Source: VRUE01 sp963702575
GTDB lineage: Bacteria; Actinomycetota; Thermoleophilia; Solirubrobacterales; 70-9
NCBI GenBank assembly: GCA_963702575.1
Contig: CAVPCU010000003.1
Span: forward strand, 1-64,000
Direction: 5' to 3'
DNA length: 64,000 bases
Below, piece after piece: positions 6,998 to 15,667 of this stretch. Position 1 is the stretch's first letter, and the number at the start of each line of letters is the position of its first letter. A program made the translations under genes and the position numbers. Under the pieces are notes generated by a model. The model saw only the letters and a list, made by a program, of their open reading frames with translations. It made no database searches and was not told the origin of the DNA.

Positions 6998-9903
6998 CCG
7001 CCGCCAGCGTGGCGATGAACCGCGGGCTCCCCCCGCCTTCGTCCAGGTAGAGGTTCGGTTCTCCCGCCTGGGCTTTTTGGCCTACGCTGTTGGGTTCGGC
7101 GCTTAGCGCTTCGGTCGAGGCGAAGTAGATCCGCGAGCCGTCCTCGCTCATCCCCGCCGTCCCCAGCGCTTTGTGGGCGATCGAGCCTCGTCGCTTTGCT
7201 CTCCGCGTCGAATTCGTAGAGGTCTTCGCCGCTCAGGTAGACCGCTCGGGAGCCGTCCGCGCTTGCCCCCAGGAATCTCGACGCTTTCGTCCCCGAGAGC
7301 GCTTCGCCGGCTTCCGAGACCGCCAGCGTTTCCGTTCCCCCCACCCGCAGGTAGAGCTTGCCCCCGCCGCTCCAGTAGATCCGCTCCCCGTCGGCTGAGA
7401 TCGCGTTGTGGAGGGCGCCTTCCAGGTCTTTGCCGTCCTGCACCACCCCCGCAGCCGGCCCGCACGGCGCGATCGCTTCGCCTTTGGGCCCGATGCAGAC
7501 GAACCTCGGTTCCTGCCCCGGGCGCTTTTCATAGAGGCGCATCTGGCAGCCTTCGCCTTTGGCGGTGCAGCTCGCCGGCTCTTCGGGGGCACCGGGGGCG
7601 AGGTTGTCGGGGGCCGCGTAGATCGCCACGTCGCCGTTTGCCGAGGTCCCCTGCAGTTCCAGCGGGTAATACTGTTCGGCCGCCACGTGGGGCGGTTTGA
7701 CCGTCGTTATCGCTTCGTAGCCCGGCGCCCCGCCGCAGCTTTGGTCGGTGCGCCGGTAGACGTTGGGGTAGGCCGCCACCGCCTGGGGGGAGAGCGGCGG
7801 TTCGGGTTCTGCCACCGTGCGCTGCCAGACGTCGCACAGGTCGGGCGAGAACAGCTTGAATTCGGTGTTGACCTGCGGCGGGGGCGCCACGTCGGGTTTG
7901 CCCCGCGGCGGGTCGATCGAGTGGCTCTGCCAGCCCCCCGGGCCGCGTTCGGCGAGGTACTCGGCGCTGAAGGGGGCCGAGGCGGTGTCCCCGAAGGCCC
8001 GGTAGGAGGTGAAGGAGACCCTTTGGCCCGAGACGGCGCTCTCGTTCAGCGCCGCCGGCACGCCGGTGGTGAACTCGCCCAGCGGCACGATGTCGCCGTT
8101 GTTTTTGTCGAGCGGGGAGACCAGCTCATAGGCCCGGCAATCGGGGAGGAGCGCCCCGGCGCCCGAGCGCAGTTCGTCGTTGGGGCAGGGCGGCTGGGAG
8201 GGCCTTTGGAAGGGCCGCAGGGTGCGGATCGGGCCATCGACGACGCCGCCTTCGAGCAGCGGGTCGGTGGCAACCAGGCGGTAGCGGTAGCTGCGGCCCG
8301 GGACCAGCCCTTCCAGCAAGGCGCTGCGCACGCTCGCTTCGCCCGAGCCGAAGTCAAGCGGCCCGGCCCCGTGGGCGACGTCGGGGATCTGCGTCGCTTC
8401 TTTGAAGCCGCTGGCTTCGAAGCTTTCTTCGTCGACGTACTCGAAGTAGCCGGTGGCCGGGACGCCCAGCGGGTTTACCTTGGCGTTCAGCCTCGCCCCG
8501 CCGGTCCCCGCTTCGCTTGCCCAGGTTTCCTCGATTTCAAGCGAGGGCTTGGTCTCGAATTCCCCTTCGAGTTCGGCTTTGCCTTTTGCGTTGCTCGCCA
8601 CCAGCTCGTAGCGGTATTTGGTTTCGGGAGACAGGCATTTGCCTTCGCTGAATTCGACCAGCGGGTTGGCGCAGCCGATCTGGGGGGCTTCGGCGGCGTG
8701 CAGGCGGAAGAGCTCCTCTTCTTCTTCGCTGGGTTTGATCGCGACTTCTTCTTCGGGGGTTTCCTTGGTTTTCGGGCTGGCGAAGCCGCCTTCGGTTTCG
8801 AAGCTGTGCGCATCGACGTACTTGAAGCGGTATTTGGTCGGCTTGGTGCCCTCGGGGTTCAGTTCGCCCGCCAGCGCCGCCTTGGTGCTGCCGGGGGTGG
8901 CTTCGAGGCCTAGTGGGGCGATCACCGGGCCCGGCGGGGGCAGGGCGAGGTAGGCGAGTCGCTCGGGGCCGGCCGTGAGGCTGGCGAAGACGTCGCCGTC
9001 GGTGCTGTGGAGCGCCGCGATCGCTTTGATCCCGATCAGGCCGGCGTAGCCGATGCCGTAGCCGAAGCGCTTCAGGTAGGCGCCGCCCGGTTCGAGCTCG
9101 GTGATCACCCGGAAGCTACCTGCTTTGCCCGCCCTCGCTGCGTCCTCGGCGACGAAGAGGTGGCCTTCGCCGTCGATCGCCAGCGCCGTCGCTTCGCGCC
9201 CGTCGAGCGGGTGGGGGGAGCCCAGTCCTTCGCAGTTGGGCTTGAACTCGAAGACGCCTTCTTCGGTCCTGTTGAAGATCGCGTAGATGTCGCCGGAGGA
9301 GTCGACCGCGAGGCCATGGCTGAGCAGGTCTTTGTGCGGCAGTTCGCATTCTTTGAGCAGCGCCAGCGAGGGTTCGAACTCCTCGATCCGCGGTTCTTCG
9401 GGTTTGGGCGTGTCGCCGACGTAGAGGGCGCCGCCGGGGCCGATGGCGATCTGGTCTTCGGCCTTCGCAAACTGGCCGGGGCCGGTGCCTTTGGAGCCGA
9501 CCTGGCCGAGCAGGGTGCCGGCGGGGTCGAACTTCACCACCCTGAAGTTGCCGCTGTCATAGACGTATATGTCGTGATGGGAGGGGCTTGCCGGGTCGTT
9601 GTCGACCGCGATCGCGGTCGGGGCTTTGAGCAGCCCTTCGCCGAAGGCGAAGAGGAAGTTGCCTTCCGAATCGAAGGCCTCGATGCGGTTGTTCGCCGTG
9701 TCGGCGACATAGAGGCGGCCGCTTTCGAAGTCGGTGGCGACGCCGGACTGGCCGCTGCACTGGCTCGGGCCGGCGCCCGGCGGGCAGAAGGCAAGGTCGG
9801 CGGAGGCTGCGCCCGGGAAGGCGATCGCCGCCACCAGCGCCGCCAGAAGCCAGGCAGAGGCCCTGCCCAGACCGGCCCGTGCCGTCAACGCCTGCTCGCC
9901 CAT
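6994..9903 (-). CDS. NHL-repeat secreted surface protein (N-terminal and central part)
   Basis: I start this at the ATG at 9903, which has an AAGGGGAG ribosome site. The longer start at 9945 would leave a leader of under 10 bases after the predicted promoter. A signal peptide is followed by NHL-type repeats (about residues 25-320), then fibronectin-like segments (GLEATPGSTKAALAGELNPE, YRYRLVATDP), then a second propeller-like region. The frame is lost near 7182: one extra base changes TRLIAHKALGTAG into an unrelated tail, and coding resumes in other frames down to 6116. The full protein would be about 1,260 residues. The N-terminal third is duplicated at 1-961. First gene of a three-gene coupled unit. 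Confidence 0.8.
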   Translation of the reverse strand: MGEQALTARAGLGRASAWLLAALVAAIAFPGAASADLAFCPPGAGPSQCSGQSGVATDFESGRLYVADTANNRIEAFDSEGNFLFAFGEGLLKAPTAIAVDNDPASPSHHDIYVYDSGNFRVVKFDPAGTLLGQVGSKGTGPGQFAKAEDQIAIGPGGALYVGDTPKPEEPRIEEFEPSLALLKECELPHKDLLSHGLAVDSSGDIYAIFNRTEEGVFEFKPNCEGLGSPHPLDGREATALAIDGEGHLFVAEDAARAGKAGSFRVITELEPGGAYLKRFGYGIGYAGLIGIKAIAALHSTDGDVFASLTAGPERLAYLALPPPGPVIAPLGLEATPGSTKAALAGELNPEGTKPTKYRFKYVDAHSFETEGGFASPKTKETPEEEVAIKPSEEEEELFRLHAAEAPQIGCANPLVEFSEGKCLSPETKYRYELVASNAKGKAELEGEFETKPSLEIEETWASEAGTGGARLNAKVNPLGVPATGYFEYVDEESFEASGFKEATQIPDVAHGAGPLDFGSGEASVRSALLEGLVPGRSYRYRLVATDPLLEGGVVDGPIRTLRPFQRPSQPPCPNDELRSGAGALLPDCRAYELVSPLDKNNGDIVPLGEFTTGVPAALNESAVSGQRVSFTSYRAFGDTASAPFSAEYLAERGPGGWQSHSIDPPRGKPDVAPPPQVNTEFKLFSPDLCDVWQRTVAEPEPPLSPQAVAAYPNVYRRTDQSCGGAPGYEAITTVKPPHVAAEQYYPLELQGTSANGDVAIYAAPDNLAPGAPEEPASCTAKGEGCQMRLYEKRPGQEPRFVCIGPKGEAIAPCGPAAGVVQDGKDLEGALHNAISADGERIYWSGGGKLYLRVGGTETLAVSEAGEALSGTKASRFLGASADGSRAVYLSGEDLYEFDAESKATRLDRPQSAGDGGDERGRLADLLRLDRSAKRRTQQRRPKSPGGRTEPLPGRRRGEPAVHRHAGGG

Positions 9904-9960
9904 TCGCTCCCCTTGCTCCCGTGCGTCCCAAGCGGCCTCCCCCACGGAGGCCTTGGCGGA

Positions 9961-9989
9961 ACCATACGGAACGCTCTATGCCTTGTCAA
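9961..9989 (-). promoter_or_regulatory. Sigma-70-type promoter of the NHL / HTH / large secreted protein unit
   Basis: Minus-strand TTGACA (9989-9984), a 17-base spacer and TATGGT (9966-9961), identical hexamers and spacing to 1025-1053. Transcription would start near 9954, leaving about 50 bases before the ATG at 9903. That supports the shorter start of the gene. Confidence 0.7.
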
Positions 9990-9991
9990 GG

Positions 9992-10031
9992 AACGACAAC
10001 GGGCCGGGGAGATCCCCGGCCCGTTGTCGTT
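9992..10031 (-). terminator. Hairpin terminator after paralogue C
   Basis: A perfect 18-bp inverted repeat (9992-10009 and 10014-10031, loop AGAT) lies between the end of the small secreted gene at 10097 and the NHL promoter. It is placed like the hairpin at 1088-1125 but has a different sequence. Confidence 0.65.
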
Positions 10032-10096
10032 GGCCCGTTGCCTTTGAAAGCAAGCGCTGGATCGGCGCCGCTAAGGCATATGGGCTTTTGAATCGA

Positions 10097-10788
10097 TTAG
10101 CTCACTGTGAGGTTGATCTGCGGGCCCTCCGCGTTGCCTGATCCGGTGTCTTCATATGCGCTGATTGTGATGTTGGTAAGCAGGTCGGCGTCGTTGCCCT
10201 CTTTCGGTGCCGCCGCCACGCAGCCGGTGCTGGTGCCGATGCGTTCGTATGTGATGCCTACCACATTCGCTGTCGCGTCGACGTCGTCGGGTTTACTTCT
10301 TCTGTGTTGGTGTATTTGACGCCGCCCGATGTCGGTGTCTGTTCATGTACCTTCAGCGTGCAGCTGGTTGCGGGGTGAGTTTGATTGTGACTTCGATTTG
10401 TTTGCCTTCCGGGCAGAGCAGGTGTACTTCCCCTTCCCCGGCGGCGTTTGTGTGGCCTGTCAGTGTGATCGTGCAGCCATTGACGTCGACGGTGGCTGCG
10501 AGTTCGCCGTTGGCTGTGCAGTCTTTATATTCCGGGGTGACCGTCACGTCGGTGACGTTGAGTCCTGTCGACTGTGCCTTTGTAGGTCACCGTTTTACAT
10601 TCGACTTTGGTGCCGCGCGATGTGATTTCGAGTTTGTTGCCTTCTTTGTGGGCGATCTGTTCGGCTGTGATCCATGCCGGACTTTTCGCCGGTGTCAGGT
10701 TGTATTCGGCCTGCGCCGCGCTTGCCGCGATCGCGCTGAACGCGAAGACGGCGATGACTGCAAGGCCGAGCGCCTTGAGGTTGCGCAT
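10097..10788 (-). pseudogene. Small secreted protein, paralogue C, disrupted by frameshifts
   Basis: Starts like paralogue A (MRNLKALGLAVIAVFAFSAI, then AQAEYNLTPAKSPAWIT). The frame breaks after about 73 residues near 10565, continues in a second frame (TVTPEYKDCTANGELAATVD to EGKQIEVT), breaks again near 10375, and needs a further one-base shift near 10290, where paralogue D has one base more. The family ending QINLTVS and stop at 10097-10099 are present in the remaining frame. Signal peptide and promoter are intact. It is either a real pseudogene or a copy with sequencing errors. Confidence 0.65.
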
Positions 10789-10862
10789 CTTGCTTCCTTC
10801 CTGTCTTGGTTGCGCGCCGCGCCCCTTTGCGCACCGCGCGCCCCTGCTTCAGGGACGTGGCA

Positions 10863-10891
10863 TCCCTAGCATGCTTTGGCGGGGCAATCAA
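10863..10891 (-). promoter_or_regulatory. Promoter of paralogue C
   Basis: Minus-strand TTGATT (10891-10886), 17 bases, TAGGGA (10868-10863), in a leader almost identical to that of paralogue A. Confidence 0.5.
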
Positions 10892-10976
10892 GATTTCATG
10901 CGCATGTTCGGAGGGACGGCCTCTTGTCGGCCCGTCGCTCCTTCTTTTTCCCTGCACCCGCCGTGCGAGGGTCGGC

Positions 10977-11000
10977 CGCGCGCGCCAAGTTGCGCGCGCG
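10977..11000 (-). terminator. GC-rich hairpin after paralogue D
   Basis: A 9-bp stem of alternating C and G (10977-10985 with 10992-11000) lies just past the family stop at 11027. It occupies the same place as the hairpin at 2052-2087 after paralogue B. Confidence 0.45.
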
Positions 11001-11026
11001 CCCAATTAGCCTGTGACCTGGCTGGG

Positions 11027-11700
11027 TCAGCTCACTGTGAGGTTGATCTGTGGCCCTCGAGCCGGGGTCTTCATAGGCGCGGATTGTCGATGTTGGTCAG
11101 CAGGTCTGTGTCGTTGCCCTCTTTCGGCGCTGACGCCACGCAGCCGGTGCTGGTGCCGACGCGTTCGTATGTGATGCCTACCAGGCTCGCTGTCGCGTCG
11201 ACATCGTCCGGATGGACTTCTTCTGTGTTGGTGTATTTGAAGCCGCCCGATGTGGGTGTCTGTTCGTGCACCTTCAACGTGCAGCTGATTGCGGGGATTG
11301 TGAATTCCACTTGTTTGCCTTCCGGGCAGAGCAGGTGCAATTCCCCTTCCCCGGCGGCGTTTGTGTGGCCTGTCAGTGTGATCGTGCAGCCATTGACGTC
11401 AACGGTCATTGCGAGTTCCCCGTTGGCCGTGCATCCTTCGAAGCTCGGGGTTAGCGTCGCGTCGGTGACGTTGAGTCCCGTGACTGTGCCTTTGTAGGTT
11501 ACTTTGCTGCATTCGTACCTGGTTCCCCGCGATGTGAGTTCGAACTTGTTGCCAGCTTGGTGGGCGATCTGTTCGGCTGTGATCCATGCCGGACTTTTCG
11601 CCGGTGTCAGGTTGTATTCAGCCTGCGCCGCGCTTGCCGCGATCGCGCTGAACGCGAAGACGGCGATGACGGCAAGGCGGGCCTTCTGTTTCCGAGTCAT
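11027..11700 (-). CDS. Small secreted Cys-containing protein, paralogue D (C-terminus frameshifted)
   Basis: Starts like paralogue B (MTRKQKAR, AQA cleavage site, EYNLTPAKSPAWIT) and has all the family cysteines to about residue 200. After DTDLLTNI a one-base shift near 11088 sends the frame to an early stop at 11071 (NPRL). In the neighbouring frames TIRAYEDPG and then EGPQINLTVS follow, ending at 11027, so two shifts are needed. The unshifted product would be 209 residues and lack only the last strand, so it may still fold. Confidence 0.65.
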
Positions 11701-11750
11701 GATCTCTTCCTTCCGATTGGGTTGCGCCTCAGTTGAGGACTGGAGGGAAG

Positions 11751-11779
11751 AGTTAAGCGCGAAGCGCGCTTTTGCTCAA
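11751..11779 (-). promoter_or_regulatory. Promoter of paralogue D
   Basis: Minus-strand TTGAGC (11779-11774), 17 bases, TTAACT (11756-11751), the same as before paralogue B. Confidence 0.45.
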
Positions 11780-11838
11780 GAAGTTTGATGCATGTTTAAC
11801 GCGTGCTTAATATTTGCACCCTGCGAAGTCGGCCCACG

Positions 11839-11872
11839 AGCCCCGGGCGGTTTCCTCGAACCGCCCGGGGCT
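11839..11872 (-). terminator. Hairpin terminator after the collagen-like gene
   Basis: A perfect 14-bp inverted repeat (11839-11852 and 11859-11872, loop TCCTCG), 35 bases past the stop of the gene at 11907. Confidence 0.65.
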
Positions 11873-11906
11873 GCTGCACTTCAACGAAGGCAAACCTTCG
11901 CCGAGG

Positions 11907-12647
11907 CTATTTGCCGGTAACCGCCCACGTACCGCGCACCGTGACCTGTTCGGTGAGACCTTCCAATTCGAGGCCTGCGCCGCTTTTCGACGCCCCCGGT
12001 ACGAACGACGGACTGCCTGGCCTGCTGATACTACCTCCGGAAAATGCGCCTTCGCCCGTGTATACGCAGAGCTCACCCGCTTTGGCTTTCGCTTCCAGGG
12101 CGTTCCCGGGGCAGAGAGTTTTTTCTTCTTCCGTCGCTCCGGTCGGGAATCCTTTTTTCAGGAGATGGACATGCGTAGAGGTCAGTTCTTCGGCGAGCGG
12201 GACATTGAAGGAGAGCGCCAGATCGACCTGTTCGGGTCCTCCCAATTCACCGCCGAAGGTGACCCAGGCCCCGGTCTCGGTCGCGTTTTTTGGCAGGGTG
12301 GTGAGTTCGAACTGGCCGGTCGCACCGGTGGTGCCCGTCACGCCGGTCGTACCCGTCGCACCGGTGGGCCCGGTCGGGCCGGTTGCGCCTTTGGCGCCTT
12401 CTTTGCCTTTTTCCCCCTCCTTGCCCTGAGGGCCTTCCTTGCCCTGAGGCCCTTCTTTTCCTGCCGTGCCAGCCGGGCCGGCTGGCCCAGGTGCGCCCGC
12501 GAATTTTTTGGAGATCTTTTCGACTTCCTTCTTCTGCGTGCCATTGAGCTTCGTCGCCGCATACGCCCCGCCGACCATGGCGAAGACAAGAGCCAGCACC
12601 GCGATCAGCCCCGGCACACCGAATCGATTGCGTAAAAATGAGAACAT
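11907..12647 (-). CDS. Membrane-anchored collagen-like protein
   Basis: A 246-residue protein from the ATG at 12647, chosen for its GGGAGGGG ribosome site and because a hydrophobic segment follows (VPGLIAVLALVFAMVGGAYA). The N-terminal unit ending GGAYAATKL is common in exported proteins of this bacterial group. After a short coiled-coil-like KKEVEKISKK there are about 20 Gly-X-Y triplets (GPAGPAG, KEGPQGKEG, GATGPTGPTGATG), first charged and then Thr-rich. A globular, probably trimeric beta-type domain follows (QFELTTLPKN to RGTWAVTGK). Collagen-like stalks of this kind usually display a trimeric head outside the cell. Monocistronic. Confidence 0.8.
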   Translation of the reverse strand: MFSFLRNRFGVPGLIAVLALVFAMVGGAYAATKLNGTQKKEVEKISKKFAGAPGPAGPAGTAGKEGPQGKEGPQGKEGEKGKEGAKGATGPTGPTGATGTTGVTGTTGATGQFELTTLPKNATETGAWVTFGGELGGPEQVDLALSFNVPLAEELTSTHVHLLKKGFPTGATEEEKTLCPGNALEAKAKAGELCVYTGEGAFSGGSISRPGSPSFVPGASKSGAGLELEGLTEQVTVRGTWAVTGK

Positions 12648-12749
12648 GCGTTCCCCTCCCTGTTGATTTTGCCCTCTCGGTCCACCCGAGACCATGAGGT
12701 ACCCAGACCGTCATCTTAGCCGATCTAAAGATGGACGAAGGCGTTTACG

Positions 12750-13226
12750 CTAGAAGACAGCGCAAGATTCGAGGCCGTATTTCTTGGCCAGCTTGTCGGC
12801 GGTCCTGAACTTGCGGATGAGTTCGGAGAACGAGTTCGGTTCCCCTTCTTCCGCTTTGACGACGGCGCTTTCCAGGGCTTCGAGGTAGGGCACCACCGAG
12901 CCTTCTTCGCCGTGCTTGGCGGCGAGGGCGCGGATTTCTTCGATCTCCTGCGCAAGCCTAGGGACGTACGCGACGACGATCGCCTGAGCCTGCAGCGCCC
13001 CGGTGTTGCTTTCGCTCTTCGTCGCGTTTTCCGTCTCGTAGGCTTCGATGCCTCCCGCCGCTTCGTTGGTGGTGTGAATGCAGACCGCGTTGACCTGCTT
13101 GGCGAGCGGCGGCTTGGGGGGCCCTTCGAATTTGGCCGTGGTTGCGTCGCCGCCGCTGCCGCAGCCGTAGACGATCGCGGCGATCGCCACGGCTGCGATC
13201 AGGAGGATCGGCGGTCGCGCGATCAT
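12750..13226 (-). CDS. Lipoprotein of unknown function with C-terminal YGLESC motif
   Basis: A 158-residue protein with a lipobox (AIVYGC, Cys22) and a helical mature domain containing two further cysteines (NAVCIHT and the end, YGLESCAVF). The lipoprotein at 27717-28262 has the same plan (DAICVRE and YGLTACVYG, with a Glu-rich middle), so they are paralogues. The ATG overlaps the stop of the FKBP gene (ATGA), making a two-gene operon. Function unknown; the conserved cysteine pair may form a disulfide. Confidence 0.75.
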   Translation of the reverse strand: MIARPPILLIAAVAIAAIVYGCGSGGDATTAKFEGPPKPPLAKQVNAVCIHTTNEAAGGIEAYETENATKSESNTGALQAQAIVVAYVPRLAQEIEEIRALAAKHGEEGSVVPYLEALESAVVKAEEGEPNSFSELIRKFRTADKLAKKYGLESCAVF

Positions 13227-13699
13227 TGGGGATGGACCTTGACCATGTCGACGAGGAAGACCAGGGCGCTCGACCCCGGGGTGACCGGGGTGCCGGGGAA
13301 GACGTCGAGGTTGCGGGGGACCAGCAGCATGCGGCGCCCGCCAGCTTTCATGCCTCGGAGGCCCCGGTCGAAGCCGACTATCAGCTGACCCTTGCCGAGG
13401 GTGAAGCTGGGCGCGGTCGGGTATCGCCAGGAGTCCGAATACGATTCGCCGGACCAGAGCTTCCCGACGTACTGGATGGTCACTTCGCTGCCGCGCTTTG
13501 CCGGCGGACCGTGACCCACCTTCAGGTCCCTGACGACGAGCTTCTTCGTCGGCGGACCGCCGGGTACGGTCAGTTCGGGTCCCGGCTCTCTGTCGAAGTG
13601 GGAAGCCGACCCGGTCGAGGCCTGGGGGTCGCTTGAGCTGCCGCAGCCGGCGATCGCGACGAGGCCGAGAGCCAGCAGCGGCATAACGAGCATTTTCAT
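13223..13699 (-). CDS. FKBP-type peptidyl-prolyl isomerase lipoprotein
   Basis: A 158-residue protein from the ATG at 13699. It has a lipoprotein signal (MKMLVMPLLALGLVAIAGC), a short linker, then one FKBP domain with VTIQYVGKL, GFDRGLRGMKAGGRRMLLVP and the final strand ALVFLVDMVKV. It catalyses proline isomerisation in exported proteins on the outer face of the membrane. An in-frame ATG at 13735 adds 12 hydrophobic residues with no positive charge, so I prefer the shorter start. Upstream gene of an operon with the lipoprotein at 12750. Confidence 0.85.
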   Translation of the reverse strand: MKMLVMPLLALGLVAIAGCGSSSDPQASTGSASHFDREPGPELTVPGGPPTKKLVVRDLKVGHGPPAKRGSEVTIQYVGKLWSGESYSDSWRYPTAPSFTLGKGQLIVGFDRGLRGMKAGGRRMLLVPRNLDVFPGTPVTPGSSALVFLVDMVKVHPQ

Positions 13700-13764
13700 T
13701 GGAGGAATATTAATCAAAAAGTAAATGTCTTGCATTCTGCCTGAGTGTCATGTATTCCTGAACG

Positions 13765-14763
13765 ATGGGGAGATGGTGTGGACTTGTCGCGATCGCGGCG
13801 CTCGCCGTGGTGGCGGGCGGCTGCGGCGGGGGCGAAAGCGGGCCGACGACGATCGCCCTGTTGCTGCCGAGCGGGCACGGTCTCCGTTACGCCTCGGCCG
13901 ACCGACCCGCCTTCGAACGAGAGGTCCGTCGGATCTGCCCCGAGTGCAAGGTTCTCTACAGCGACGCGAACGAAGACGCCTCGAAGCAGGAAGACCAGAC
14001 CGACGCTGCGCTGAAGCAGGGGGTGGGCGCGCTCGTCCTCGATGCGGTGGTTTCCGAAACCGCCGGCAGGATGGTCAGGAAGGCTCGGGGGGCGGGCGTG
14101 CCGGTGCTGAGCTACGACACGCTAGCCGCCTTCGCCAAACCGGACGCCTTCGTCTCCTACGGCGGTGTCGAGACGGGGGAAGTGCAGGCCGAGGCGCTCG
14201 CCCGCAAGCTGAAGTCCGACGGTCATCCGAGGGGGCCGATCGTGGCGCTCTGGGGGGAGCCCGGCAACCGCGACCAGCACCTCTTCGAGGAAGGCGCCCG
14301 CCGGGTGCTCGCCGCCCACGGCGTGAAGATCGCCTCGCAGGCCCACACCCCGTTCTGGGGGCCGGGGAGGGCGCGGGGGGAGATGAGCAGGTCGATCAGG
14401 GGGATCGGCAGGAACGGCTTCGCCGGCGTCTACGCCGAAACCGACGGCATCGCCAGGGGCGCGATCGAAGCGATGCAGGCGGCCGGCATCGACCCGGCGT
14501 CGCGGCCGGTCACCGGCCGCGACGCCACGCCCAAGGGTCTGCGGCAGGTCCGCGCCGGCCGCCAGTACATGACGACCTACGCGCCACCCGAGCCGAAGGC
14601 CCGGCGCGCCGCCGAGGTCGCCGTGACCCTGGCCGAAGGCGGCGAGCTCCCGAAGGGCGAAGCCACCGGCGAGCTCGAGAACGGCAGGTTCCGGGTGCCG
14701 GCGATCCTGCTGAGGCCGCTCGCGGTGACCAGGGCGAACGTCGACCGGATCGGGCCGCGCTAG
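13765..14763 (+). CDS. Sugar-type substrate-binding lipoprotein (periplasmic-binding family 4)
   Basis: A 332-residue protein with lipobox VVAGGC (Cys20). The mature part resembles ribose/xylose-binding proteins: TIALLLPSG first strand, then ALKQGVGALVLDAV, GVPVLSYDT, GPIVALWGEPGN and NGFAGVYAETDGIA. Such proteins deliver sugars to an ABC importer or act as sensors. No permease or ATPase gene is adjacent, so it is an orphan and its ligand cannot be named. It diverges from the FKBP operon across a short AT-rich gap holding an imperfect 20-base direct repeat. Confidence 0.8.
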   Translation: MGRWCGLVAIAALAVVAGGCGGGESGPTTIALLLPSGHGLRYASADRPAFEREVRRICPECKVLYSDANEDASKQEDQTDAALKQGVGALVLDAVVSETAGRMVRKARGAGVPVLSYDTLAAFAKPDAFVSYGGVETGEVQAEALARKLKSDGHPRGPIVALWGEPGNRDQHLFEEGARRVLAAHGVKIASQAHTPFWGPGRARGEMSRSIRGIGRNGFAGVYAETDGIARGAIEAMQAAGIDPASRPVTGRDATPKGLRQVRAGRQYMTTYAPPEPKARRAAEVAVTLAEGGELPKGEATGELENGRFRVPAILLRPLAVTRANVDRIGPR

Positions 14764-14781
14764 CCGGGGAGCCCGGTTGCG

Positions 14782-15607
14782 CTACCCCAGCTTCGCCACG
14801 ACGAAGAGCTCTCGCTGTGCCTTGGTGGGGACGCAGCGGGCGCCGTTTTCGTCGAAGACGTCGGCGAGGCGGAGCCCGACGGCCCCGAACATCTCCGCCA
14901 GCTCTTCGACCGAGTAGATCCGACGCCGGAACGGCCTCGTGCCCATGTTGTCGCAGAAGTACGGTTCGCAGTACAGCACCAGGATCTCGGCGTCGATGCA
15001 GCGGGCGTCCGCGTCCCAGTGCTGTTCGATCACCATCAGGGTCGTATCCCTCTCCGAGGGCTCGTTGCCCGGGAGGCGATCCACCGGGCTGTCCTCGTTG
15101 CCTTCGGCGAGCCAGGTCCTCGGCGGCAGCCCCTCTTCGACGCGCAGGACGTTGGGCGTCTGCATCAGCAGGCGGCCGCCGGGCCGCAGGGCGCGGGCGA
15201 CGGCGGCAAGGGCGCGCCGGTCGTCCTCGTCGGACTCGAAGTGGCCGAAGGCGCCACCCCCCATGCTCAACGCAAGGTCGAACGCGCCCTCGAAGAGCAT
15301 CTCGCGAGGGTCCACTTCGACGAAGTACGGGTAGAGATCCTCGCGCTCGGCGTCGTAGCCGGCGGCTTCCAGGAGTGGCTGGGAGACGTCGACGCCGATC
15401 ACGGAGAAGCCGCGGCGGCACAGCTCGAGCGTGCGGCGCCCGGTCGCGCAGGCGACGTCGAGCACCCGCTCGTCGCCCCTCACCCTGAGCATCTTTTTCA
15501 GGGCGAGGTCCAGCCTCTCCTCGGCTCCCCGCTCGCTGCAACAGCGGCATCACCTCCTCGCCGAAGCTCGATCGATACCAATCGTGTGGCGCGTTCCAGG
15601 TCTTCAT
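14782..15607 (-). CDS. SAM-dependent class I methyltransferase (one frameshift)
   Basis: The natural start is the ATG at 15607 (MKTWNAPHDWYRSSFGEEVM). One extra base near 15540 shifts the frame, and coding continues from ERGAEERLDLALKKMLRVRG to the stop at 14782. An internal ATG at 15492 gives a 236-residue product. Motif I is VLDVACATGRRTLEL; motif II and later strands are VIGVDVSQPLL and FDLALSMGGGAFGHFESDED. It is clearly paralogous to the gene at 21388-22173 (same DWYRS start, same ALRPGG and YSVEELAEMFG/IYDSVG end). Substrate unknown. Confidence 0.75.
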
Positions 15608-15667
15608 TGAGTCAAAGCAACCCTAATACCCATGCCATACCTTGCCGAGACCCCGCCTGGGCTGACC

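Noticed and set aside
11907..12647. Gly-X-Y stretch as a DNA tandem repeat or CRISPR-like array
   Set aside because: The triplet periodicity is explained by collagen-like coding; units differ in sequence and there are no unique spacers.
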